NCBI GenBank assembly: GCA_040880805.1
Contig: JBBDHW010000042.1
Span: forward strand, 1 to 52,906
Direction of reading: 5' to 3'
Source of the DNA: Acidimicrobiia bacterium
Lineage (GTDB): Bacteria > Actinomycetota > Acidimicrobiia > IMCC26256 > DASPTH01
DNA length: 52,906 nt
Within the stretch, counting starts at the first letter, position 1. Each line of letters opens with the position of its first letter. A program made the translations under genes and the position numbers. Positions 1 through 7,763 of this stretch are shown piece by piece. A model generated the notes under the pieces. It saw nothing but the letters and a program-made list of their open reading frames with translations. It was not told where the DNA came from and made no database searches.

Positions 1-438
1 CCGGAAGGCGACCCCTCGGCCTGGTTCACCGCCTACGACTTCCCCGCGATCAAGCTCAACCCGATCCCGTCACGCCCGGTCCCGATCCTCATCGGCGGAC
101 ACTCCGATGCCAACCTGCGGCGCGCCGCTCGCATCGCCGACGGCTGGATGGCGGCCGGCGGTTCGCCGGAGGATCTCACCCAGTGGATCGGCCGCATCCA
201 GGTGCTCCGGCGCGAGTACGGGCGTGAGGGTGAGCCGTTCGACATGTACGCCACGAGTTTCGACTCGTTCAGCGTCGACGGCATCAAACGGCTCGAGGAT
301 CTCGGTGTGACGCACACTTCGGGTGGATTCGGACGCTTCAACCCCTACGGCATCGAAGCGGACCCGGAGACGCTGAAGGAGAAGATCGACAACCTGCGCC
401 GCTACGCCGACGACGTCATCGCGAAGGTGCGGACGTGA
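1..438 (+). CDS. LLM-class F420-dependent oxidoreductase, C-terminal part (cut by window start)
   Basis: The frame is open from the first base and ends with TGA at 436-438, so 145 codons of the C-terminal half are visible. The stretch PVPILIGGHSD followed by RRAARIADGW is the characteristic late motif of bacterial luciferase-like (LLM) flavin/F420 oxidoreductases, and the remaining helices fit the end of that TIM barrel. Family knowledge suggests hydride transfer with reduced F420 or FMN in the cytoplasm; the substrate is unknown. The stop overlaps the ATG of the next gene (TGATG-type coupling), so the two are probably co-translated. The N-terminus and cofactor-specific residues lie outside the window. 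Confidence 0.85.
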   Translation, partial: PEGDPSAWFTAYDFPAIKLNPIPSRPVPILIGGHSDANLRRAARIADGWMAAGGSPEDLTQWIGRIQVLRREYGREGEPFDMYATSFDSFSVDGIKRLEDLGVTHTSGGFGRFNPYGIEADPETLKEKIDNLRRYADDVIAKVRT

Positions 439-1169
439 TGGACGTCGTCGTCGTCGCTTCGACGTACCTCGACGCGCTCGTGTCGCGAGACGCCGACAGT
501 GCGCTGCTCGCGCCTTCCGTCCGACGGACCAACAATGGCGTGTTGGCGGTCGAGGGTGCGGATGCCATCCGCGAGATCATCCGTCACGAGCCGCTCACCG
601 ACATGGGCGGGCGTCGCTGGGTGGTCGACGGCGAACACGCCATCGCGTTCTACGACCTCGAGGCCACAGTGGGCGCCGAGATCTGGCCCGCGTACGTCGC
701 CGAGCACTTCGTCGTCCGCGACGGGCTGATCCAGGAACTCGACATCGTCTTCGTCGGGGATCCGGCGAAGCGGTCCCGTCCGGAACGGCCGGTGCGATAT
801 CCCGATGGCAACGACGCGCGCGACGTGGTGCTCGGCATCGCGCAGGCGTACGTCGCCGCGTTGCAGAGCCACGACGCGTCCGAGGTTCCGCTCGCCGAAC
901 GGGCGTACCGCATCGAGAACGGCGTGTACATGGGGAGCACGGGAGCGGAGATCCGTGCTGCCCTCGAAGATGGTGGCATGAGCATCATCAGCAGGATCGA
1001 GGACTTGCACTGGTACGCGGGCGCGGGAAGCGCGGCCGCGTACTACACGCTGTTCGTCGACGCCGGTGATGCCGGCACTGTTGTATGCAAGATCGGTGAG
1101 CGGTTCCGCGTGTACGAGGGCGAACTGGTCGAGATCGAGGTCGTCTATTCCACGGAGATCGTCGCGTAG
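438..1169 (+). CDS. Tandem NTF2/SnoaL-like domain protein
   Basis: This 243-residue protein is built from two related halves. Residues about 20-115 include RRTNNGVLAVEGADAIREII and residues about 150-240 include YRIENGVYMGSTGAEIRAAL; both continue with the curved beta-sheet pattern of the NTF2-like fold (ending LIQELDIVFV and LVEIEVVYS). NTF2-like proteins act as small-molecule isomerases, hydratases or ligand binders; no catalytic residue can be assigned here. A GTG at 435 directly precedes the ATG at 438; the ATG overlapping the upstream TGA is preferred. Coupling to the upstream F420-type oxidoreductase suggests work on the same substrate (inference). Confidence 0.7.
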   Translation: MDVVVVASTYLDALVSRDADSALLAPSVRRTNNGVLAVEGADAIREIIRHEPLTDMGGRRWVVDGEHAIAFYDLEATVGAEIWPAYVAEHFVVRDGLIQELDIVFVGDPAKRSRPERPVRYPDGNDARDVVLGIAQAYVAALQSHDASEVPLAERAYRIENGVYMGSTGAEIRAALEDGGMSIISRIEDLHWYAGAGSAAAYYTLFVDAGDAGTVVCKIGERFRVYEGELVEIEVVYSTEIVA

Positions 1170-1179
1170 GATCAACCGG

Positions 1180-2535
1180 ATGGTGCGTCTCCGGGCAGCG
1201 TTTCTCGTGGTCGTGCTCATCATGTCGGTGCTCGCGGCCATTCCCGTTGCGCGCGCGGCAACCAATACGACGACACCGGGGTACCAGAGTGTGTTGACCG
1301 GCGCCATCGCCGAGCTCCAGCGCTATTGGGCCCGCGAGTATCCCGATCTCTACGGCGAGCGGTACCAGCCGATTCCTCGCGCGCGCATCATCGCGGCGCG
1401 ACCCGGCGTGAAGATGCCGGCGTGCCAGGGTCACAAGACGGTCTACGCGGACGTCAGGGGGAACGCGTTCTATTGCTTGGAGAGCAACTTCATCGCCTAC
1501 GACGATGTGCAGCTCATGCCGGATCTTGCCGACACGTTCGGAACGTTCTCGGTGGCGCTCGTGCTCGCGCACGAGTGGGGGCACGCAGTCCAGGACCGTG
1601 CCGGCAACGGCGACCAGCAGACCGTCTACATGGAGCAGCAGGCGGACTGTTTCGCGGGTGCGTTCCTCCACCACGTCGCGGAGAACGGCAACTCGTTGAC
1701 GCTCAAACTTGGCGACCTCGAGGCGTCACTGGGCGCGATGCTCATGCTGCGCGACGCGCCCGGACGGTCGGCGGCGGACCCGTCGGCGCACGGCAGCGCC
1801 TTCGACCGGATCGGCGCGTTCCAGGACGGCTTCGAATCGGGCGCCGAGAAGTGTGCGACGTACTTCGACGATCCGCCGGTCCTCGTGGAGATCCCGTTCT
1901 CGAGCGAGGAAGAGGCGCAGAGCCAGGGCGAGGTCAGCGCCGAAGACGTGATCCCTCTCGCGGTGAAGCTGCTGAACGCCTTCTACTCGCAGGTCGAACC
2001 GAACTACGAACCACTCTCACTCCGCGACATCACGTCGTTCGACAGCTCGAAGCGCAGCACCATCCCGAAGTGCGGCCGGACCACGCTCACGCTCAAGCAG
2101 GTGCAGAACCGCGTCTTCTATTGCATCGACGATGGCTACATCGCGTTCGACGACCCATTCCTGCAGCGCATCTACGACGAGATCGGCGACTTCGGCGTGG
2201 CGTCACTCATCGCGAACCCGTGGGCTACGTACGTGCAGACCATCCAGGACATCCCCGGCGTGGCCGGCAACGGTCTCGAAGTGGTCTTCCAATCCGACTG
2301 TTACAGCGGGGGCTGGGCCGCTGCGTTGTTCAACGGTGCCTTGGAGGGTGGGAGCCTGTCGCCCGGTGACCTCGACGAGTTCGTGGAGGCCTTCCTCGTG
2401 TACAGCCGCGCCCGCGGCGTGGAGGCGAACGTGCCGATCACGTTCTTGCGGGTGGAGTTCTTCCGAGTCGGCTTCCTCGAGGGCTACAACGCCTGCAACT
2501 ACGACGACATCGCCGCCGCCGTTGCCAACATCTGA
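1180..2535 (+). CDS. Secreted neutral zinc metallopeptidase-like protein with an inactive second copy
   Basis: The protein has 451 residues from the ATG at 1180, which opens a clear signal peptide (basic MVRLR, hydrophobic core, AAIPVARA cleavage region); longer in-frame starts lie inside the previous gene and would bury it. Residues about 30-230 resemble the neutral zinc metallopeptidase family, with HEWGH at about 131-135 and a downstream EQQADC segment as candidate third-ligand region. Residues about 260-440 repeat the same layout (FYC, then IAFDD, then a helix, then QSDCYSG), but the catalytic helix reads IANPWATYVQ, losing both His and the Glu. The second half is therefore expected to be non-catalytic, perhaps a regulatory or binding copy. 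It acts outside the membrane. Confidence 0.8.
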   Translation: MVRLRAAFLVVVLIMSVLAAIPVARAATNTTTPGYQSVLTGAIAELQRYWAREYPDLYGERYQPIPRARIIAARPGVKMPACQGHKTVYADVRGNAFYCLESNFIAYDDVQLMPDLADTFGTFSVALVLAHEWGHAVQDRAGNGDQQTVYMEQQADCFAGAFLHHVAENGNSLTLKLGDLEASLGAMLMLRDAPGRSAADPSAHGSAFDRIGAFQDGFESGAEKCATYFDDPPVLVEIPFSSEEEAQSQGEVSAEDVIPLAVKLLNAFYSQVEPNYEPLSLRDITSFDSSKRSTIPKCGRTTLTLKQVQNRVFYCIDDGYIAFDDPFLQRIYDEIGDFGVASLIANPWATYVQTIQDIPGVAGNGLEVVFQSDCYSGGWAAALFNGALEGGSLSPGDLDEFVEAFLVYSRARGVEANVPITFLRVEFFRVGFLEGYNACNYDDIAAAVANI

Positions 2536-2560
2536 GGCGGATCTCCGGCCGCTGTCACTT

Positions 2561-3274
2561 TCAGCTGCGCTGGGCGACGACCAGGAGGCGGCGGGACTCG
2601 AAGGTGAACGGCAGCAGCGAGAAGCCGCCGTACCACGCCTCGGGCACGAGACCGGCGGCGCGCAGCATGCGATCGACGTCGGTCGCGGTTTAGAGGCGAA
2701 CACGGTGGGTACGTTCGTGCCGGGATCCCTCCCGGTCCACCCATTGGTGCGTCACCGCGTTGACACCGGTGACGGCGTCGAACTCGCGCAATTGGGTGAC
2801 CAGCGTGCCGTCACTGAGCTCGGACCAGTCGCGCGACGCGTAACGAGCCACGAGGCTGTCGCGGTGGGCAAGCTCCAACACGAACCGACCACCGGGGCGT
2901 AGCGCATCGGCAATCGATTGCAACGCTCGCTGGTTCTCTTCGTCGTCGTAGTACCCCCACGCCGTCAACAGGTTGAGGGCCACATCGAACGCGCGCTCGT
3001 ACGGGATCTCGCGAATGTCACCGTGCACGAATTGGACGGAGACGCCGACGTCGTCGGCCGTTTCGGCCGCGCGCTCGAGGAAGAACTCGGACGAGTCCAG
3101 ACCGACGACGTCGTATCCCGCCGCGGCCAGGCGGACGGAGTGCCGCCCGACGCCACATGCCGCGTCGAGCACGCGGGCCGGTGGATCGGGGAGCAGCGTG
3201 CGCAGCGCGGCAACCTCGAAGTCGGTGTGCTCGTCGTCCGGGAAGCCGAAGAGCTCGGCCTCCAGCGCGCTCAT
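2561..3274 (-). pseudogene. Class I SAM-dependent methyltransferase interrupted by an in-frame TAA
   Basis: Reading down from the ATG at 3274, the protein has a Rossmann methyltransferase core: VLDAACGVGRHS (motif I), VVGLDSS (acidic loop), GDIREIPY, and LRPGGRFVLEL. At 2692-2690 a TAA stops it after 194 residues. The same frame then continues for 42 sense codons to a TGA at 2563-2561, reading TATDVDRMLRAAGLVPEAWY and then FTFESRRLLVVAQRS, exactly the expected C-terminal end of this family. The usual residue at the stop position is Tyr (RLYTATD), so a single TAC or TAT to TAA change explains it. The start is uncertain because the upstream codons look like a foreign remnant. Substrate unknown; probably non-functional or truncated unless the stop is read through or is an assembly error. 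Confidence 0.8.
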
Positions 3275-3378
3275 GGTCTCGCTGATACGCCGGGCCCGCG
3301 TCTCGGGCTTCTTCGCGGAGTCGCGGAGCCACGCGGTCCCGGCTCGACGACCGCGCGGAAGCGCTTGGTGGTTGGCAT
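3259..3378 (-). pseudogene. Remnant of a DUF1905/YdeI-like gene (fused ends, middle deleted)
   Basis: From the ATG at 3378 a 35-codon frame reads MPTTKRFRAVVEPGPRG and then loses similarity before its TGA at 3271. Another frame of the same stretch reads TAWLRDSAKKPETRARRISE. From memory, the first piece resembles the beginning and the second the end of DUF1905/YdeI-type proteins of about 150 residues (which end with a W-I-x-x-AKKPETRARRI pattern). The simplest reading is an internal deletion that joined the two ends out of frame. It lies 9 bases after the crotonase stop and its TGA overlaps the methyltransferase ATG. Family assignment is from recalled motifs only. Confidence 0.5.
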
Positions 3379-3387
3379 GGTGGATGT

Positions 3388-4230
3388 CTACTTGGCCGCG
3401 CGCTCTTCCGCGGTGCGGTAGTCGCCGAACCGTTCGTCGCGCTTCTGCAGCGCGTGGGTGAGCCCCTCGGCGCGGTCTGCCATGAACGCCTGGAACGTGG
3501 CGGTCCGCGTGGCCTGGGTGCAGAGGGGGATGCCCGCCTTGATCGAGTCGCGGAAGCCCATGATCTCCATGGCCTGGTGCACGGTGCGCTTGTTGATCTG
3601 CGCGATGTCGGTGGGGATGTTGGCAACGCGCGATGCCATCTCGAGTGTGCGCTCCTCGAGCTCCGCTGCCGGGAACGCGCGCGTCGCGTAGCCGCATTCG
3701 ACCGCTTCGACGCCGCTCAGCGGGTCGCCCGTGAGCATCATCTCCATGCCCTTGCGCATGCCACACATCCACGCGTGGTACTGCATGTCGGGTGTGCCGA
3801 AGCGCACGGCGGGATACCCGATCTTTGCGTCCTCGGCCACGTACACGAGGTCGCAGCCGGTCGCGAGCTCGCTCCCGCCCGCGAGGCAGTAGCTGTGCAC
3901 TTGGGCGATGACGGGCTTGGCGAGGTCCCAGATGCTCGTCCAGTAGCCGGTGACCTGGCGCTGGAACTGACCTTCACCCGAGGTGAACCAGTCGGCGGGC
4001 GCGCCGGCATCGGGCGGGTCGCCGCCGAGGTCGTAGCCGGCCGAGAAGCACTTGCCCGCGCCGCGGATGATCGACACCCGCACGTCGGGGTCGGCGTCGG
4101 CCTCGCGCAGCGCAAGGATGATCTCGCGGCGCAGAGGCGTGTTGAGCGCGTTGCGCTTCTCGGGGCGGTTCAGTGTGATTCGCCGCACCATCGGCGCGGG
4201 ATCGTCGACCAGGATCACGGAGTAGCTCAC
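3388..4230 (-). CDS. Enoyl-CoA hydratase/isomerase (crotonase) family protein
   Basis: This 280-residue protein starts at GTG 4230, whose GTGA overlaps the stop of the upstream synthetase gene. Crotonase hallmarks are visible: ITLNRPEKRNAL near the N-terminus, the first oxyanion segment GKCFSAGYDL, and CLAGGSELATGCDLVY, which keeps the first catalytic Glu. Where classical hydratases have a second Glu (FGQPEI-type), this protein reads IGYPAVRFG, so that Glu is replaced by Ala. It may therefore run a crotonase reaction other than plain 2-enoyl-CoA hydration. Position directly after an acyl-CoA synthetase suggests it acts on the CoA ester that enzyme makes. Confidence 0.85.
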   Translation of the reverse strand: MSYSVILVDDPAPMVRRITLNRPEKRNALNTPLRREIILALREADADPDVRVSIIRGAGKCFSAGYDLGGDPPDAGAPADWFTSGEGQFQRQVTGYWTSIWDLAKPVIAQVHSYCLAGGSELATGCDLVYVAEDAKIGYPAVRFGTPDMQYHAWMCGMRKGMEMMLTGDPLSGVEAVECGYATRAFPAAELEERTLEMASRVANIPTDIAQINKRTVHQAMEIMGFRDSIKAGIPLCTQATRTATFQAFMADRAEGLTHALQKRDERFGDYRTAEERAAK

Positions 4231-5930
4231 GTCGCCTCCAGTACATGGCTGCGGCCGGCGGCCGCGAACTGTTCCCGCAACGCCGAGGCGTCGTCGGGTG
4301 TGAACGGAACGTACGCCAGCTCGCGGCCCGGGCGCCACCAGATCGGATCGCCGACGGACCAGCGTTCGTGCACGAGTTGACGCTTGAGGATCTTGTTGGT
4401 CTCGGTGACGGGCAGTCGCCCGACGATCCGTACGAACGTGGGCGCCCACTTGGTGCCGAGGTCGTGCTGCTCTGCGAGGAAGTCGACGAACGCGTCCGGA
4501 TCGAAGGCCACACCCGGAGCGAGTTGGATCGCGGCCATCACCCGATCCCCGACTTCGGCGTCGGGCACGCCGTAGACCGCGGGGAGGACTACGGGCTCCC
4601 AACGCAGCAGGATGCGCTCGACCGGTGCCGCCGCGAAGTTCTCGCCGTCGACGCGGATCCAGTCGGCGGTGCGCCCGGCGAAGTAGAAGAAGCCCTCGTC
4701 GTCGCGGTAGGCGAGGTCGCCGGTCCAGTAGGCGCCGTCTCGGTACCGCTCGCGCATCGCCTCCGCGTTCTTCCAGTAGCCCTCGAATCCCTGCGCGGCG
4801 AGGTTGACGATCTCGCCCGTTGCCTCCTCCGCGTTGAGCAGCCTGCCGTTCGTGTCGAAGCGCGCGGGCGGGCACTCCTCGCCCGTCTCCGGGTTGATCA
4901 CCTTGACCGCGTCGGAGCCCTTCCCGAGCGAGCCGACCGGCGTGCCGGGGACGCGGCTGATCGTCGCGCCGGTCTCGGTCTGCCCGTATCCGTCGGTGAG
5001 CGGGCAGGCGAAGCGGGCCTCGAAGCGGCGCATGTCGGCTTCGTTCCCCTCGTTGCCAAACCCGCGAACCAGCGGGTTGTCCGCGTCGTCGGTGTGCTCG
5101 GGCGTGTCGAGGATGTACGCGAGCGGCTTGCCGACGTAGTTGAAGTAGGTGGCGCCGTACTTGCGGACATCGGAAAGGAACGCGGAAGCGGAGAAGCGCC
5201 GCCGCAGCGCCATGGCTGCGCCCGCGACGATCGTCGGCGACCAGGCGGTGAACAGCGCGTTGGAGTGGAACAGCGGCATCGATGCGTAGGTGACATCGGT
5301 GGGCTGGAGTTTCAGCGTGGTCGCCATGGTGGTGGCGATGCGATCGAGTCGCTCTTGCGAGCACACGACCGCCTTCGGCGCGCCAGTCGTGCCCGATGTG
5401 AACAGCAGGAAGATCTGGTCTGACGGCTTCACCGTGGCGGTCGGTAGGGGAGCGTCGGTGAACGGCTCGACGACATCGTCGTACGACGGCTCGTCGATGA
5501 CGAGCACGCGTCCGTCGGCGGCGCCGAGGTCGAGACCGTCGAGCAACTCGAGGTAGCGCGTCTCGGTAACGATGAGCTGGCATTCGGTGTGGTCGATGTC
5601 GCGTTCGAGACCCGCGCCGCGGCGCGTGGGGTTGATGCCGACAATGGTTGCGCCGCACATCGCGGCCGCACCCGACCACATCGAGAAGTCGGGCACGTTG
5701 TCGAGCATCAGACCGATGTGCGGCGCACCGTCGATCCGCATCGCAACGAAGAGCGCGGCGCGCGCGGAGCACGCGCGCACCCATTCGGCGTAGGTCCAGG
5801 ACTCGTCCTCGAAGAGGAGGGCGACGTTGGGATCGCCCGCGCGCGCCTTGACGTGGTCGGCGAAGACCCCCTTCATGGGTCGCTCGCTACTCGGCGGGAT
5901 ACCCGCCTCGCTCGCGCTCGCTCCCGCCAT
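4227..5930 (-). CDS. AMP-dependent acyl-CoA synthetase (fatty-acid-CoA ligase family)
   Basis: This 567-residue protein belongs to the ANL adenylating superfamily. It shows the phosphate-binding loop LFTSGTTGAPKAV (about residue 175), the DGYGQTETGA motif (about 313), WTGDLAYRDDEGFFYFAGR with the hinge Asp region (about 403), and the C-terminal ETNKILKRQL containing the adenylation lysine (about 513). It should activate a carboxylic acid with ATP to an acyl-AMP and then an acyl-CoA; chain type is unknown. The ATG at 5930 directly follows the TAG of the upstream deacylase gene with no gap; a second Met (MKGVFADHV) 18 codons in is an alternative start. It sits between a deacylase and a crotonase in one operon. 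Confidence 0.92.
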   Translation of the reverse strand: MAGASASEAGIPPSSERPMKGVFADHVKARAGDPNVALLFEDESWTYAEWVRACSARAALFVAMRIDGAPHIGLMLDNVPDFSMWSGAAAMCGATIVGINPTRRGAGLERDIDHTECQLIVTETRYLELLDGLDLGAADGRVLVIDEPSYDDVVEPFTDAPLPTATVKPSDQIFLLFTSGTTGAPKAVVCSQERLDRIATTMATTLKLQPTDVTYASMPLFHSNALFTAWSPTIVAGAAMALRRRFSASAFLSDVRKYGATYFNYVGKPLAYILDTPEHTDDADNPLVRGFGNEGNEADMRRFEARFACPLTDGYGQTETGATISRVPGTPVGSLGKGSDAVKVINPETGEECPPARFDTNGRLLNAEEATGEIVNLAAQGFEGYWKNAEAMRERYRDGAYWTGDLAYRDDEGFFYFAGRTADWIRVDGENFAAAPVERILLRWEPVVLPAVYGVPDAEVGDRVMAAIQLAPGVAFDPDAFVDFLAEQHDLGTKWAPTFVRIVGRLPVTETNKILKRQLVHERWSVGDPIWWRPGRELAYVPFTPDDASALREQFAAAGRSHVLEAT

Positions 5931-7652
5931 CTACCGTGCAGTAACGGTTTCGGTGTCGCGCCCCGAACGGAGCACCGTTCCGGGGGTGGCGCCGGTGGGC
6001 TTGCCGTCTTCGACGATCGCGGTGCCGTTCACCAGCACGCGCGCGATGCCGACGGATCCCGCGGTGAGGCGCGCGGATTCGCCGGGCAGGTCGCGCACGA
6101 GGGTGGCTTCCTCGGAGTCGACCGTTGCCGGGTCGAACACCACGATGTCGGCGATTGCCCCCTCGCGGAGCACGCCACGGTCGCGCAAGCCGAACAGCGA
6201 GGCGGGCGCGCTGGTGATGAGCTGCACCGCGCGCTCGAGGCTGACGAGCTGGCGGCCGCGCAGACAGTCGGCGAGAAAGCGCGTCGTGTAGGGCGCGCCA
6301 CACATGCGGTCGAGGTGCGCGCCGGCGTCAGAGCCGCCGATCATCGCGCGCGGGTCGTTCCACACCTGGCGGCGCATTTCCCACGACGCGCCGTCGTCGT
6401 CCTTCGGGACCGGCCACAACACGGTGCGCAGGTCGTCGGCGATCACGATGTCGAGCAGCGTGCCGAAATTCGACTTGCCGCGCTCGGCTGCGATCTCGCC
6501 CACCACTCGCCCGCGCAGGGGTTCGTTCTCGGGGGAGTACACGTCGCCGAGGCGGTAGTCGCCCCAGTCGGCGAGGCGCCGGAACACTCCCGCTTCCTGC
6601 GACAACGACCGCTCGAGCAGCCACACCCGCGTGTCGGGGTCGGACAGTCGCTTGATCCGCTCGGGCACCGGATTTCCCATGACCTCCTGCCAGCCGGGCA
6701 GGAGCCAGATCGCGCAGAAGGTGAGGAAGCTCATGTTCATCGGCACGCCGACCGGCATGGTGAGCGCGACGAGGCGACCGCCGAGCTCTACGGCGCGGTC
6801 GCCGGCGCCGAGTTGGCGCGGAACGCGGTCGGGCTCACGCGAGTCGATGGTGAGCACGTTCCAGTTGAGCGGACGGTCGGCCGCCGCGCTGAGCGTGCCG
6901 AGCAGTTCGATCTCGTCGTCGGAGAACTGGTCGAGGCAGCCCTGCACGATGCCCTCGAGCGTGGTGCCGGGGTGCGCGCCCGTCTCCTCGCACATCGCGA
7001 CCAGTTCTTCGGATGTGGACCAGCGGCTCGCGACCGGTTGGCCGTCGCCGTCGCTGTGCGAGGACGACTGCGTGAACGAGAAACCGAGCGCGCCGGCTTC
7101 GAGGGCCTGCGCGAGCTCAGCGCGCATCGCCGCGATCTGCTCGGGCGAGGCTTCGTTGCCGATCGCGTCGGTGCCCATCACGTAGCGACGGATCGCGCAA
7201 TGGCCGGCGAGGAAGCCCGCGTTCACCGCGATGCCGCCTTCGAAGCGGTCGAGGAACTGGGCGAAGGTCTCCCACTGCCAGTCGGAGCCGTGTTCGAGCG
7301 CCGGGAGGGGCATGCCCTCGACCTTCGCCATCATGCGGCGGAGGTAGTCGTCGTCGCCCGCGCGGAGCGGTGCGAGCGCGAACCCGCAGTTGCCGCCGAC
7401 GACGGTGGTGACGCCGTGCAAGCTCGACGGGCTCGCGGTGGGGTCCCACATGAGTTGGGCGTCGTAGTGCGTATGGGGGTCGACGAAACCGGGAGCGACG
7501 ATGCACCCGGTGGCGTCGATCTCGCGTGCCGCTTCCTCGTGGATCTTCCCGATCGCGACGACGCGGCCGTCTCGGATCCCGACGTCGGCGACGACGCCCG
7601 GCGCGCCCGTGCCGTCGACGACGGTGCCGCCTCTGATGACTTCATCGAGCAA
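5931..7652 (-). CDS. N-acyl-D-amino-acid deacylase-like amidohydrolase
   Basis: The protein is about 573 residues and starts most likely at TTG 7652 (LLDEVIRGGTVVDGTG), with a GGGGG run about 8 bases upstream as ribosome site; no ATG or GTG is available near the natural N-terminus. It shows the amidohydrolase architecture: an N-terminal beta segment, VAPGFVDPHTHYDAQ with the metal-binding HxH (about residue 58), a central TIM barrel, GGSDAGAHLDRM with the metal Asp (about 443), and the closing GAIADIVVFDP. This matches the D-aminoacylase group, which hydrolyses N-acyl amino acids or similar amides. It is first in an operon with a CoA ligase and crotonase, suggesting that a released acid is then activated (inference). 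Confidence 0.85.
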   Translation of the reverse strand: MLDEVIRGGTVVDGTGAPGVVADVGIRDGRVVAIGKIHEEAAREIDATGCIVAPGFVDPHTHYDAQLMWDPTASPSSLHGVTTVVGGNCGFALAPLRAGDDDYLRRMMAKVEGMPLPALEHGSDWQWETFAQFLDRFEGGIAVNAGFLAGHCAIRRYVMGTDAIGNEASPEQIAAMRAELAQALEAGALGFSFTQSSSHSDGDGQPVASRWSTSEELVAMCEETGAHPGTTLEGIVQGCLDQFSDDEIELLGTLSAAADRPLNWNVLTIDSREPDRVPRQLGAGDRAVELGGRLVALTMPVGVPMNMSFLTFCAIWLLPGWQEVMGNPVPERIKRLSDPDTRVWLLERSLSQEAGVFRRLADWGDYRLGDVYSPENEPLRGRVVGEIAAERGKSNFGTLLDIVIADDLRTVLWPVPKDDDGASWEMRRQVWNDPRAMIGGSDAGAHLDRMCGAPYTTRFLADCLRGRQLVSLERAVQLITSAPASLFGLRDRGVLREGAIADIVVFDPATVDSEEATLVRDLPGESARLTAGSVGIARVLVNGTAIVEDGKPTGATPGTVLRSGRDTETVTAR

Positions 7653-7763
7653 CGCAAGACCCCCGCGTACGACGAGAACTGACGAGGCGCCAGAACTGTA
7701 GCCTTGGCCCCCGAACAATCGCCCTGGGGCGGGCATCGCCAAGTACGACGCGAAGGGGACGTC

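Noticed and set aside
1066-1179. Longer start of the zinc peptidase gene
   Set aside because: It would lie within the previous gene and place 38 residues in front of a clear signal peptide.
402-1307. Long minus-strand frame over the NTF2-like gene
   Set aside because: No domain pattern, no ribosome site, and the plus-strand frame has a clear fold and coupling.
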